The notes: a model not told the origin generated them from the sequence alone. Positions 14,801-27,004 are shown, numbered from the stretch's first letter. The stretch is 64,000 nt of DNA from Paralithodes platypus (GCA_032716605.1 CM064506.1:22122612-22186611), one strand, 5' to 3'. Translations and numbers: made by a program.

Positions 14801-17800
14801 AAATCATGGAAATATGGGCAAATTTCACAAATTATATCGATAAATTAGCTCTATTTTGTGTAGTTGACGTGGTAGGCCAATTTTGAGGGCAGATTAGAAC
14901 TCAGCAGCTGACAATACATCCAAAAATCATAGTTGCAAATCATGTATGTCCAAATATCATGGAAATATGGGCAAATTTCATAAATTATATCGACATATGA
15001 GCTATATTTTGTGTAATTGACGTGGTAGGCCAATTATGAGGGTAGATTCGACCTCAACAGCCGGAAATACATCTAAAAATCATATTTGCAAATCATGTAT
15101 GTCCAAAAATCATGGAAATATGGGCAAATTTCATAAATTATATCGATAAATTAGCTCTATTTTGTGTAATTGACATGGTAGGCCAATTTTGAGGGCAGAT
15201 TCGAACTCAGCAGCCGACAATACATCTACAAATCATATTTGCAAATCATGTATGTCAAAAAATCATGGAAATATGAGCAAATTTCATAAATTATATCGAT
15301 ATATGAGCTCTATTGTGTGTAATTGACGTGATAGGCTAATTATGAGGCCAGATTCGAACTCAACAGCCGGAAATACATCTAAAATTCATATTTGCAAATC
15401 ATGTATGTCAAAAAATCATGGAAATATGGGCAAATTTCACAAATTATATCGATAAATTAGCTCTATTTTGTGTAATTCACGTGGTAGCCCTATTTTGAGG
15501 GCATATTCGAAGTCAACAACCATAAATACATATAAAAATCATATTTGCAAATCATGTATGTCCAAAAATCATGGAAATATGGGCAAATTTCATAAATTAT
15601 ATCGATAAATTAGCTCTATTTTGTGTAATTGACATGGTACGCCAATTTTGTGGGTAGATTCGAACTTAGCAGCCAAAAATACATCTAAAAATCATATTTG
15701 CAAATCATGTATGTCAAAAAATCATGGAAATATGGGCAAATTTCATAAATTATATCGATATATGAGCTCTATTGTGTGTAATTGACGAGATAGGCTAATT
15801 ATGAGGCCAGATTCGAACTCAACAGCCGGAAATACATCTAAAAATCATATTTGCAAATCATGTATGTCAAAAAATCATGGAAATATGGGCAAATTTCACA
15901 AATTATATCGATAAATTAGCTCTATTTTGTGTAATTCACGTGGTAGGCCAATTTTGAGGGCAGATTCGAAGTCAACAGCCATAAATACATATAAAAATCA
16001 TATTTGCAAATCATGTATGTCCAAAAATCATGGAAATATGGGCAAATTTCATAAATTATATCGATAAATTAGCTCTATTTTGTTTAAATGACGTGGTAGG
16101 CCATTTTTGAGGGCAGATTCGAACTCAGCAGCCGAAAATACATCTAAAAATCATATTTACAAATCATGTATGTCAAAAAATCATGGAAATATGATAAAAT
16201 TTCACAAATTTTATCGATAAATTAGCTCTATTTTGTGTAATTGACGTGGTAGGCCAATTCTGAGGGCAGATTCGAACTCAGCAGCCAAAAATACATCTAA
16301 AAATCATATTTGCAAATCATGTATGTCCAAATATCATGGAAATATGGGCAAATTTCATAAATTATATCGATAAATGAGCTCTAGTTTGTGCAATTGACGT
16401 GGTAGGCCAATTCTGAGGGTAGATTCGAACTCAACAGCCGGAAATACATATAAAAATCATATTTGCAAATCATGTATGTCAAAATATCATGGAAATATGG
16501 CCAAATTTCACAAATTATATCGATAAATTAGCTCTATTTGGTGTAATTGACGTGATAGGCCAATTCTGAGGGCAGATTCGAACTCAGCAGCCAAAAATAC
16601 ATCTAAAAATCATATTTGCAAATCATGTATGTCCAGAAATCATGGAAATATGGGCAAATTTCACAAATTATATCGATAAATTAGCTCTATTTTGTGTAAT
16701 TGACGTGGTAGGCCAATTTTGAGGGCAGATTAGAACTCAGCAGCCGACAATACATCTAAAAATCATACTTGCAAATCATGTATGTCCAAATATCATGGAA
16801 ATATGGGCAAATTTCATAAATTATATCGACATATGAGCTCTATTTTGTGTAATTGACGTGGTAGGCCAATTATGAGGGTAGATTCGAACTCAGCAGCCGA
16901 AAATACATATAAAATTCATATTTGCAAATCATGTATGTCCAAATATAATGGAAATATGGGCAAATTTCATAAATTATATCGATAAATTAGCTCTATTTTG
17001 TTGAATTGACATGGTAAGCCAATTTTGAGGGCAGATTCGAACTCAGCAGCCGAAAATACATCTAAAAATCATATTTACAAACCATGTATGTCAAAAAATC
17101 ATGGAAATATTGTCAAATTTCACAAATTATATCGATAAATGAGCTCTATTTTGTGTAATTGACGTGGTAGGCCAATTATGAGGCTATATTCGAACTCAAC
17201 AGCCGAAAATACATCTAAAAATCATATTTGCAAATCATGTATGTCAAAAAATTATGGAAATATGGGCAAATTTCACAAATTATATCGACAAATTAGCTCT
17301 ATTTTGTGTAATTCACGTGGTAGGCCAATTTTGAGTGCAGATTCGAAGGCAACAGCCAAAAATACATATAAAAATCATATTTGCAAATCATGTATGTCCA
17401 AAAATCATGGAAATATGGGCAAATTTAATAAATTATATCGATAAATTAGCTCTATTTTGTTTAAATGACGTTGTAGGCCATTTTTGAGGGCAGATTCGAA
17501 CTCAGCAGCCGAAAATACATATACAAATCATATTTACAAATCATGTATGTCAAAAAATCATGGAAATATTGTCAAATTTCACAAATTATATCGATAAATG
17601 AGCTCTATTTTGTGTAGTTGACGTGGTAGGCCAATTTTGAGGGCAGATTAGAACTCAGCAGCCGACAATACATCTAAAAATTATAGTTGCAAATCGTGTA
17701 TGTCCAAATATCATGGAAATATGGGCAAATTTCTTAAATTATATCGATTTATGAGCTCTATTTTGTGTAATTGACGTGGTAGGCCAATTATGAGGGTAGA

Positions 17801-20800
17801 TTCGAACTCAGCAGCCGAAAATACATCTAAAAATCATATTTGCAAATCATGTATGTTAAAAAATCATGGAAATATGGGCAAATTTCATAAATTAGATCTA
17901 TATATGAGCTCTATTGTGTGTAATTGACGTGATAGGCTAATTATGAGGCCAGATTCGAACTCAACAGCCGGAAATATATCTAAAAATCATATTTGCAAAT
18001 CATGTATGTCAACAAATCATGGAAATATGGTCAAATTTCACAAATTATATCGATAAATTAGCTCTATTTTGTGTAATTCACGTGGTAGCCCAATTTTGAG
18101 GGCAGATTCGAAGTCAACAGCCATAAATACATATAAAAATCATATTTGCAAATCATGTATGTCCAAAAATAATGGAAATATGGGCAAATTTCATAAATTA
18201 TATCGATAAATTAGCTCTATTTTGTTTAAATGACGTGGTAGGCCATTTTTGAGGGCAGATTCGACCTCAGCAGCCGAAAATACATCTAAAAATCATATTT
18301 ACAAATCATGTATGTCAAAAAATCATGGAAATATTGTCAAATTTCACAAGTAATATCGATAAATGAGCTCTATTTTGTGTAATTGACGTGGTAGGCCAAT
18401 TCTGAGGGCAGATTCGAACTCAGCAGCCAAAAATACATCTAAAAATCATACTTGCAAATCATGTATGTCCAGAAATCATGGAAATATGGGCAAATTTCAC
18501 AAATTATATCGATAAATGAGCTCTATTTTGTGTAATTGACGTGGTAGGCCAATTCTGAGGGTAGATTCGAACTCACCAGCCGGAAATACATATAAAAATC
18601 ATATTTGCAAATCATGTATGTCAAAATATCATGGCAATATGGCCAAATTTCACAAATTATATCGATAAATTAGCTCTATTTGGTGTAATTGACTTGATAA
18701 GCCAATTCTGAGGGCAGATTCGAACTCAGCAGCCAAAAATACATCTACAAATCATATTTGCAAATCATGTATGTCCAGAAATCATGGAAATATGGGCAAA
18801 TTTCACAAATTATATAGATAAATTAGCTCTATTTTGTGTAATTGACGTGGTAGGCCAATTTTGAGGGAAGATTAGAACCCAGCAGCCGACAATACATCTA
18901 AAAATCATACTTGCAAATCATGTATGTCCAAATATCATGGAAATATGGGCAAATTTCATAAATTATATCGACATATGAGCTCTATTTTGTGTAATTGACG
19001 TGGTAGGCCAATTATGAGGGTAGATTCGAACTCAGCAGCTGAAAATACATATAAAATTCATATTTGCAAATCATATATGTCCAAATATAATGGATATATG
19101 GGCAAATTTCATAAATTATATCGATAAATTAGCTCTATTTTGTTGAATTGACATGGTAGGCCAATTTTGAGGGCAGATTCGAACTCAGCAGCCAAAAATA
19201 CATCTAACAATCATATTTACAAACCATATATGTCAAAAAATCATGGAAATATTGTCAAATTTCACAAATTATATCGATAAATGAGCTCTATTTTGTGTAA
19301 TTGACGTGGTAGGCCAATTATGAGGCTAGATTCGAACTCAACAGCCGAAAATACATCTAAAAATCATATTTGCAAATCATGTATGTCAAAAAATTATGGA
19401 AATATGGGCAAATTTCACAAATTATATCGACAAATTAGCTCTATTTTGTGTAATTCACGTGGTAGGCCAATTTTGAGGGCAGATTCGAAGTCAACAGCCA
19501 AAAATACATATAAAAATCATATTTGCAAATCATGTATGTCCAAAAATCATGGAAATATGGGCAAATTTAATAAATTATATCGATAAATTAGCTCTATTTT
19601 GTTTAAATGACGTTGTTGGCCATTTTTGAGGGCAGATTCGAACTCAGCAGCCGAAAATACATATACAAATCATATTTACAAATCATGTATGTCAAAAAAT
19701 CATGGAAATATTGTCAAATTTCACAAATTATATCGATAAATGAGCTCTATTTTGTGTAGTTGACGTGGTAGGCCAATTTTGAGGGCAGATTAGAACTCAG
19801 CAGCCGACAATACATCTAAAAATTATAGTTGCAAATCGTGTATGTCCAAATATCATGGAAATATGGGCAAATTTCTTAAATTATATCGATTTATGAGCTC
19901 TATTTTGTGTAATTGACGTGGTAGGCCAATTATGAGGGTAGATTCGAACTCAACAGCCGGAAATACATCTAAACATAATATTTGCAAATCATGTATGTCA
20001 AAAAATCATGGAAATATTGTCAAATTTCACAAATTATATCGATAAATGAGCTCTATTTTGTGTAATTGACGTGGCATGCCAATTCTGAGGGCAGATTCGA
20101 ACTCAGCAGCCAAAAATACATCTAAGAGTCGTATTTGCAAATCATGTATGTCCTGAAATCATGGAAATATGGGCATATTTCACAAATTATATCGATAAAT
20201 TAGCTCTATTTTGTGTAATAGACGGGGTAGGCCAATTTTGAGGGCAGATTAGAACTCAGCAGCCGAAAATAAATCTAAAAATCATATTTGCAAATCATAT
20301 ATATCCAAATATCATGGAAATATGGGCCAATTTCATAAATTATATCGATAAATGAGCTCTATTGTGTGTAATTGACGTGGTAGGCAAATTTTGATGGCAG
20401 ATTCGAACTCAACAACCAAAAATACATCTAAAAATCATATTTGCAAATCATGTATGTCCAAAAATCATGGAAATATTGGCAAATTTCATAAATTATATCG
20501 ATAAATGAGCTCTAATTTGTGTATTTGACGTGGTAGGCCAATTTTGAGGGTGGATTCGACCTCATCAGCCAAAAATACATATAAAAATCATATTTGCAAA
20601 TCATGCATGTCCAAAAATCATGGAAATATGGGCAAATTTCATAAATTATATTGATAAATTAGCTCTATTTTGTTGAATTGACGTGGTAGGCCAATTTTGA
20701 GGGCAGATGCGAACTCAGCAGCAGAAAATACATCTAAAAATCATATTTGCAAATCATGTATATCAAAAAATCATGGAAATATGGGCAAATTTCACAAATT

Positions 20801-21131
20801 ATATCGATAAATGAGCTCTATTTTCTGTAATTGACGTGGTAGGCAAATTTTGATGGCAGATTCGAACTCAACAGGCAAAAATACATCTAAAAATCATATT
20901 TGCACATCATGTATGTCGAAAAATCATGGAAATACTGGCAAATTTCATAAATTATATCGATAAATGAGCTCTATTTTGTATAATTCACGTGGTAGGCCAA
21001 TTATGAGGGCATATTCGAACTCAACAGCCGACAATACATCTAAAAATCATATTTGCAAATCATGTATGTCCAAAAATCATGGAAATATGGGCAAATTTCA
21101 TAAATTATATCGATAAATTAGCTCTATTTTG
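5891..21131 (+). repeat. 153-bp satellite main array (about 100 units)
   Basis: Head-to-tail AT-rich units of about 153 bp, measured from successive GGTAGGCCAATTTTGAGGGC positions (7691, 7844, 7997). From about 6 to 10 kb units are nearly identical; from about 10 to 21 kb they diverge and carry a higher-order repeat of 14 units (2,142 bp). Every unit contains a TCGATA motif and ATG-flanked A-rich stretches. Small open frames within it (for example around 14182, 17178 and 19320) are shadows of the repeat. No transposase-like protein or RNA gene is seen. Confidence 0.97.
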
Positions 21132-21166
21132 TTTAATTTATTGTTTAATTTATTGTTTAATATTTT
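21126..21166 (-). repeat. AT-rich junction between satellites (right, inverted copy)
   Basis: Reverse complement of the junction at 5447-5488, with the same triplicated TTTAATTTATTG motif. It links the end of the 153-bp array to the reversed 147-bp array. Confidence 0.93.
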
Positions 21167-23015
21167 GGGGAGGGTCTAGCACCATACTATCAGTACTGTC
21201 AGAGCAACGGTCTGACTGGTATGGTGGTCACAATACTGGCACAGGGTGGCACTGTACCGGTTATGGTGTGTACGATACAGTGTATGTCAGTAGTGGGCTG
21301 TGTTGGCATCCATGGGGAGGATCTAGCACCATAATATCAGTACTGTCAGTGCAACGGTCTGACCGGTATGGTGGTCACAATATTGGCACAGGGTGGCACT
21401 GTACCGGTTATGGTGTGTAAGATACAGTGTATGTCAGTAGTGGGCTGTGTTGGCATCCATGGGGAGGGTCTAGCACCATAATATTAGTACTGTCAGTGCA
21501 ACGGTCTGACCCGGTATGGTGGTAACAATATTGGCACAGGGTGGCACTGTACCGGTTATGGTGTGTAAGATACAGTGTATGTCAGTAGTGGGCTGTGTTG
21601 GCACCCATGGGGAGGGTCTAGCACCATAATATCAGTACTGTCAGTGCAAGGGTCTGACCGGTATGGTGGTCACAATATTGGCACAGGGTGGCACTGTACC
21701 GGTTATGGTGTGTAAGATACAGTGTATGTCAGTAGTGGGCTGTGTTGGCATCCATGGGGAGGGTCTAGCACAATAATATCAGTACTGTCAGTGCAACGGT
21801 CTGACCGGTATGGTGGTCACAATATTGGCACAGGGTGGCACTGTACCGGTTATGGTGTGTAAGATACAGTGTATGTCAGTAGTGGGCTGTGTTGGCATCA
21901 ATGGGGAGGGTCTAGCACCATAATATTAGTACTGTCAGTGCAACGGTCTGACCGGTATGGTGGTCACAATATTGGCACAGGGTGGCACTGTACCGGTTAT
22001 GGTGTGTAAGATACAGTGTATGTCAGTAGTGGGCTGAGTTGGCATCCATGGGGAGGGTCTAGCACCATAATATCAGTACTGTCAGTGCAAGGGTCTGACC
22101 GGTATGGTGGTCACAATATTGGCACAGGGTGGCACTGTACCGGTTATGGTGTGTAAGATACAGTGTATGTCAGTAGTGGGCTGTGTTGGCATCCATGGGG
22201 AGGGTCTAGCACCATAATATCAGTACTGTCAGTGCATCGGTCTGACCGTTTTGGTGGTCACAATATTGGCACAGGGTGGCACTGTACCGGTTATGGTGTG
22301 TAAGATACAGTGTATGTCAGTAGTGGGCTGTGTTGGCATCCTTGGGGAGGGTCCAGCACCATAATATCAGTACTGTCAGTGCAACGGTCTGACCGGTATG
22401 GTGGGCACAATATTGGCACAGGGTGGCGCTGTACCGGTTATGGTGTGTAAGATATAGTGTATGTCAGTAGTGGGCTGTGTTGGCATCCATGGGGAGGGTC
22501 TAGCACCATAATATCAGTACTGTCAGTGCAACGGTCTGACCGGTATGGTGGTCACAATACTGGCACACGGTGGCACTGTACCGGTTATGGTGTGTAAGAT
22601 ACAGTGTATGTCAGTAGTGGGCTGTGTTGGCATCCATGGGGAGGGTCTAGCACCATAATATCAGTACTGTCAGTGCAACGGTCTGACCGGTATGGTGGTC
22701 ACAATACTGGCACACGGTGGCACTGTACCGGTTATGGTGTGTAAGATACAGTGTATGTCAGTAGTGGGCTGTGTTGGCATCCATGGGGAGGATCTAGCAC
22801 CATAATATCAGTACTGTCAGTGCAAGGGTCTGACCGGTATGGTGGTCACAATATTGGCACAGGGTGGCACTGTACCGGTTATGGTGTGTAAGATACAGTG
22901 TATGTCAGTAGTGGGCTGTGTTGGCATCCATGGGGAGGGTCTAGCACCATAATATCAGTACTGTCAGAGGAACGGTCTGACCGGTATGGTGGTCACAATA
23001 TTGTCACACGGTGGC
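21167..23015 (-). repeat. 147-bp satellite array, right block (inverted)
   Basis: About 12.6 units of the same 147-bp satellite as 2801-5446 but on the opposite strand, starting GGGGAGGGTCTAGCACCATA. The final unit stops abruptly within GTCACACGGTGGC, where unrelated sequence and a MITE-1 fragment begin. Units differ by scattered substitutions, for instance CAACGG/CAAGGG. Confidence 0.97.
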
Positions 23016-23024
23016 AAACACATA

Positions 23025-23145
23025 AACGACGGAAGAGGTTTCAAAACTGCCAAACTAATGGAGTGAATGCCCTAAAATCGCCAAAGTAATGTGGCGAATG
23101 TTTTAATATATCAAAGCTAATGGGGCTAAAGATGAGAGAGAAGGG
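23025..23145 (+). mobile_element. MITE-1 fragment (3' part)
   Basis: Degraded 3' third of the TTAA-ended MITE-1 family defined at 49531-49900: CCAAACTAATGG, AATCGCCAAAGTAATG and GGGGCTAAAGATGAGAGAGA are recognisable. It abuts the end of the 147-bp satellite. Confidence 0.75.
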
Positions 23146-23152
23146 ATTTCAG

Positions 23153-23177
23153 CCCCCCCCCCCCCCCCCCGCCCCAC
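23153..23177. repeat. Poly-C tract
   Basis: A run of about 17 C followed by GCCCC; simple low-complexity sequence. Confidence 0.9.
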
Positions 23178-23199
23178 CTTTTCCCTGTATTGGTTACTA

Positions 23200-23430
23200 G
23201 GTAGGGAGTTTGTGGTAGTTGAGGTATAGAGTGGTAGCATCCTGTGGTAGTAGCTAGTGGTTGTTTGTAAGGTATAAAGGTATCTTGCACTAAGGTGTTG
23301 TGGTAGGTAGAGAGAGTGTATGGTAGTAACTTCATATAATGTGGTAGTTGACGTATATAGTGGTAGGTGTGGTAGTAGTCGTTGTTAGTGAGGTATAGAA
23401 GAATCATGTATTTAAGGGATGTTTACCTCA
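23200..23430 (+). repeat. Degenerate GTGGTAGT/GAGGTATAG repeat
   Basis: Irregular repeats of GTGGTAG and AGGTATAGAG-like motifs. The minus-strand open frame here only reads through the repeat. Confidence 0.6.
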
Positions 23431-23509
23431 GCGACTGTATAGATGCTGGGTTGCCATATAGCAAACATCGCTTGATTACTTCTAGTAGAAGGTCGCTACA
23501 ATCTCGCTA

Positions 23510-23739
23510 GAATTTACCACTTGCTAGTTTCAGGCTATAAGGAAGTTGGAGCCGTAAACATTGTTATTATACCTTAATGCAATAATAATGTAGGTTTCTG
23601 ATGGCTATAAAGTATGTTGCATTGGGTTTTATGTATTTATACATGTAATACAACCCTTATTTTAGCCGGTAAATCTGCTTAATATTGATGTCTACAGCTC
23701 CAACTTCCTTATAGAACGAAACTCGCAAGTGGTCAATTG
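23510..23739. mobile_element. MITE-4 copy (CAATTGACCACTTGC ends)
   Basis: Ends are inverted copies: ACCACTTGCTAGTTTC and GGCTATAAGGAAGTTGGAGC on the left, GCTCCAACTTCCTTATAG and GAAACTCGCAAGTGGTCAAT on the right, 230 bp overall. The same ends occur at 40558-40776 and, one-sided, at 60900-60966. There is no coding capacity; superfamily not assigned. Confidence 0.82.
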
Positions 23740-23743
23740 TGTG

Positions 23744-23971
23744 TAAAGGGCCCCTCACACAGTCAGGAGTGCGAGCTAGAGTCACTAGGAGTAGGGGTCA
23801 ATTTGGACTCACGGGCCTATTCACGGTGGAAATCGATGACTCCTAGTGACTCTAGCGACTCCTGATAGACTCCCACACGCTTGCGGTATAAATCGATGAC
23901 TCCTAGTGACTCTAGCGACTCCTGTTAGACTCCCACTAGCTCGCACTCCTGACTGTGTGAGGGCCCCTTAA
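23744..23971. mobile_element. MITE-5, 34-bp terminal inverted repeats
   Basis: The left end has CTCACACAGTCAGGAGTGCG followed by AGCTAG; the right end has the reverse complement CGCACTCCTGACTGTGTGAG. Both are capped by GGGCCCC. The interior contains two direct copies, about 60 bp apart, of a segment with AATCGATGACTCCTAGTGAC. Non-coding; it lies 4 bp from the preceding MITE-4. Confidence 0.85.
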
Positions 23972-24094
23972 CTGATGATGATGGCTGGAGTAAAGTAGGA
24001 GAGTAGAGTAATTGGATAGAGGAAGAATAAGTTGAGAAGCGAGAAGTAAAGTTAAAGATAAAAAGTTCTCGGGCACGACCAAGTTTACTAATTA

Positions 24095-24340
24095 TTAACC
24101 CCTTCTTTACCGGCGACGTCTTTCTAATTATATTATAGCTATATTCAGACGATTTTGTGCAGTTTGAGAAGGATCTGTGGTAGTAAAAATGGTCAAGTGA
24201 TATAGTTCGAAGCTTGTTAACCCTTTGAGTACCAGCGACGTGTTCTATATTTTAGTATAGCTATATGTATACGATATTATGCAGCTTAGGAGGAATCTGC
24301 GGTAGTTAAAAGGGTTGGTTTAGATAGTTTGAAGCCTTAA
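24095..24340 (+). mobile_element. Two tandem half-copies of MITE-2
   Basis: Two successive left halves of the MITE-2 family, starting TTAACCCCTTCTTTACCGGC (24095) and TTAACCCTTTGAGTACCAGC (24217). Each continues through a TAGACGATTTTATGCAG-like motif and ends at GAAGC. Neither has the right inverted terminus, so both are solo arms or a tandem duplication of one arm. Confidence 0.8.
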
Positions 24341-24357
24341 TATATTCACCTCTTTAC

Positions 24358-24358
<1 letters not shown>

Positions 24359-24434
<76 letters not shown>

Positions 24435-24589
24435 GGGGCGGAAACTGAAGTGGGAGGGGCTCAGGTTGTTCGTGAGAAGAGAGGAGGGGAGGGAATGGAG
24501 AGGAAGAGAAGAAGAAGAAGAAGAAGAAGAAGAAGGAATATGAAGGAAAATTACAATGGCATGAAAATAGGAAACAGAGAGAAGAGAAG

Positions 24590-24648
<59 letters not shown>
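24359..24648 (+). repeat. GA and AAG microsatellites
   Basis: (GA)n at 24359-24429, (AAG)n at about 24505-24536 and (GA)n at 24593-24648. Long open frames on both strands (Leu/Ser-rich or Arg/Glu-rich) arise from the microsatellites and are not called as genes. Confidence 0.95.
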
Positions 24649-24651
<3 letters not shown>

Positions 24652-24839
24652 TAGTAAAACAACAGGAAAAGGGGATAGGCTGGACTGGAGAAGATGAATT
24701 AAGTCAAAGCCAGGGATTGAACACCAAGAGAGCAGAGAATGCAGATCGAAATTAAGGAGAAAACTAGTGGAAGACAGAAAGGGGAAAGAAATCATAGAAT
24801 GCAACAAGGAGAAGAAGAGAAGCAAAAGCCAAGAGAAAA

Positions 24840-25170
24840 CATAAAACGGAGAATACAGACTGAGGAAGAACGAAAACGGAGATACGAATACAGACTAAGG
24901 AAGAACGATACGGAGATACGAATACAGACCGAAGAAGAACGAAAACGGATATACGAATACAGACTAAGGACACGAAAACGAAGATACGAATACAGACTGA
25001 GGACACGAAAACGGAGATACGAATACAGATTAAGGACACGAAAACGGAGATACGAATACAGACTAAGGACACGAAAACGGAGATACGAATACAGACTAAG
25101 GACACGAAAACGGAGATACGAACACAGACTAATGACAAAAAACGGAGATACGAACACAGACTGAGGAAGA
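24840..25170 (+). repeat. 33-bp minisatellite
   Basis: About ten units of GATACGAATACAGACTAAGG plus ACACGAAAACGGA, 33 bp, becoming irregular at both edges. Divisibility by three keeps a plus frame open (repeated RRYEYRLRTRK), with matching long minus frames. No start context, splice signals or conserved domain supports a gene. Confidence 0.9.
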
Positions 25171-25504
25171 AGGAAGACACGAATACACAAGAAGAAATAC
25201 AGATCAAACAGAATACAAAATGAGAGTTAACCCGTTCACGTATTTATGACGCAGAGGTTGCCAGATTAGCAATAATAAATAGAGTTCTCTCACTCTTATA
25301 ATTACCTCTCCAAAATTATTTACCTGCCCACAGCTAACTCAAAGACAACTGCAGAGGTTGAAGTAACTAAACTAAAGTTTTCTAAATACCCCTGAGGGTA
25401 GCAAAGGCATTAAAGTATCCCCAATAAGCTCAAAATCGCGTCATATGTCGGAGAGGGTTAATATACCACTCGGGGACAAGGAAGGGCAGGGTAAACTGAG
25501 GCAT

Positions 25505-25750
25505 ATCCTGGGGGGCGGGGGAGGGGGGTGTAGGGGGATGGTGCGATACTCTGTGTGTGGGTGTGAAATAATTGATAAGAACAGTGAGAGAGAGAGAGAG
25601 AGAGATAGAGAGAGAGAAGGGGCGGGGGGGGGGGGGGGGGGAGAGAAGGGGCGGGGGGGAGAGAGAACGAGGGAGATAGGGAATGTGTGAGAGACTGTGC
25701 CAGAGAAGTGTGTGCCATAATTATTAAGAGAGAGAGAGAGAGAGAGTTGG
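25505..25750 (+). repeat. Purine-rich low-complexity tract (GA, poly-G)
   Basis: Interspersed GGGGGCGGGGG runs, (GA)n tracts at about 25586-25615 and 25726-25747, and a G homopolymer of about 18 at 25623-25641. Apparent open frames here are compositional. Confidence 0.9.
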
Positions 25751-25892
25751 ATTTGTGAGGGAGGGAGGGCGCTAGTAGACTCTTGAAGCTCTCTCGGTTC
25801 TACTCAAGAGCTCTCCAATAAGAGCAGCGATAACTGAGTTCCCGTTTATACAAGGAAGGTGTGAGTGAGGGTAGTGTTTAGCCATACATAGA

Positions 25893-25932
25893 GTAATATA
25901 TATACTGTATATATATACAGTATATATAGTGT
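25893..25932. repeat. AT-rich palindrome
   Basis: TATATACTGTATATATATACAGTATATA forms a near-perfect inverted repeat about 28 bp long. Probably a simple-sequence by-product. Confidence 0.7.
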
Positions 25933-25961
25933 ACGTAATCACTTCTACCCATTTATCTCTT

Positions 25962-26110
25962 CATGGCGAGCGATAGCGAGCAAGTAAGTTGGAGGAACCG
26001 GCCATTGGCAGGGACATTATTCTACCGGAAAATATTCAACTTGTCTTCTTTTATTTATTTATTTATTTTATTTTGACTTGATAGAGGTCCAGGGAGCAAA
26101 CTAAAAAAGA
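25962..26110 (-). mobile_element. MITE-1 fragment (reverse)
   Basis: Contains the family landmarks GGCGAGCGATAGCGAGC, GGAACCGGCCATTGGC, ATTCTACCGGAAAAT and GATAGAGGTCCAGGGAGCAA in reverse orientation. Both TTAA termini are missing. Confidence 0.8.
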
Positions 26111-26123
26111 ATTCCATTATTAT

Positions 26124-26600
26124 TAGGGGTTCGACCCCTACGGGAAACCCCTATTGTAATCATTAAACCCGGTTTTTCATCCAAATTCTTCTTACACGCC
26201 GGTTTCGACGCAATAACTCCAGAACCGCTTTATGGATCGGGATCAAACTTTCACAGGAGGTGCGTTTTTGTATTGGGCAACTTTTGATATGCTAAACATC
26301 CGGCATGGCGGCCAAACACAGCCGATTTCCCGAAAAACTTGACGCCTAAATACCGTCTCTCCCACTCATAGGAAACGACTGGGCTTTGGCATACGGACTC
26401 CACTGCTAATGCTCCGTAAATGTTATAGAGAAGGTTTTGCTTTTGCACGTGGGTTTTTTTCCGGCAATCTTGAAAAAACCTCGAATTCCACTTAAAATTC
26501 CACATCTTGAAAACTGCGTTGATGATCAAAGCCATGCTTGCGTAGTTGGGTGATGCTCGCGATTCTGAACGTTTTGATACCAAATGAATATAAATGGGTG
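26124..26600. other. Unassigned repeat-like stretch with terminal hairpin
   Basis: Opens with AGGGGTTCGACCCCT, a 15-bp near-palindrome, then ACGGGAAACCCCTATT. The rest has moderately balanced composition. A 110-codon minus frame (26251-26583) is open but shows no recognised domain or splice context. It may be part of an interspersed element of which only this copy is in the window. Confidence 0.35.
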
Positions 26601-27004
26601 GAATAGTTTGGCCGCAGCATTGAAAACTGTCTATTCTTAAATGACTTTAAAACCGTATTCGCTACCCACACAAAGTTTACCGTCTACAGTCTATTGGCTT
26701 CCACGCATCCCCCAGTTTTGCTTAATAACATAATCACTTTATTATTCAGATCTATAATTTTTTTGTATTTAACTCTCTCAAAACAGTTCGAGTCCCTACG
26801 AATTCCACCAATTATTTAGCCAACCTACCTATACATACCTACCCTACCAAATAATAATGATAATTCAAATTTATTTTTGGTGAATAACAGAGTATTGGCT
26901 AAGGTTTTTAACAATTCCTCCCTTTGCCAAATGCTTAGTTTAATAACAATGATATGGACCTTTAAAGTTTTGGCAATTGCCCATGTGACTGTATTTTAAC
27001 CCTC
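26601..27004. other. No recognisable feature
   Basis: AT-rich sequence with frequent stops in all frames. I see no repeat family, RNA gene or exon signature. Confidence 0.5.

Noticed and set aside
5891..21131. CENP-B box in the 153-bp satellite
   Set aside because: TTCGAACTCAGCAGCCG has the TTCG and CG parts but wrong spacing and lacks the CGGG core at the right distance.
5891..21131. Pol III B box (GATTCGAACTC) making the 153-bp unit a SINE-derived satellite
   Set aside because: The match to GGTTCGANTCC is incomplete and there is no A box at suitable distance.
1..23015. CRISPR array as an explanation of regular repeats
   Set aside because: Repeats are head-to-tail without unique spacers, in a eukaryotic context with LINEs and spliced coding sequence.
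24346..25207. Long Ser/Leu- or Arg/Glu-rich frames
   Set aside because: They result from GA microsatellites and the 33-bp minisatellite; frames are open on both strands at once with no domain or splice context.
26251..26583. 110-codon minus frame as a gene
   Set aside because: No recognisable domain, no splice context and repeat-like flanking hairpin; kept only as an unassigned stretch.
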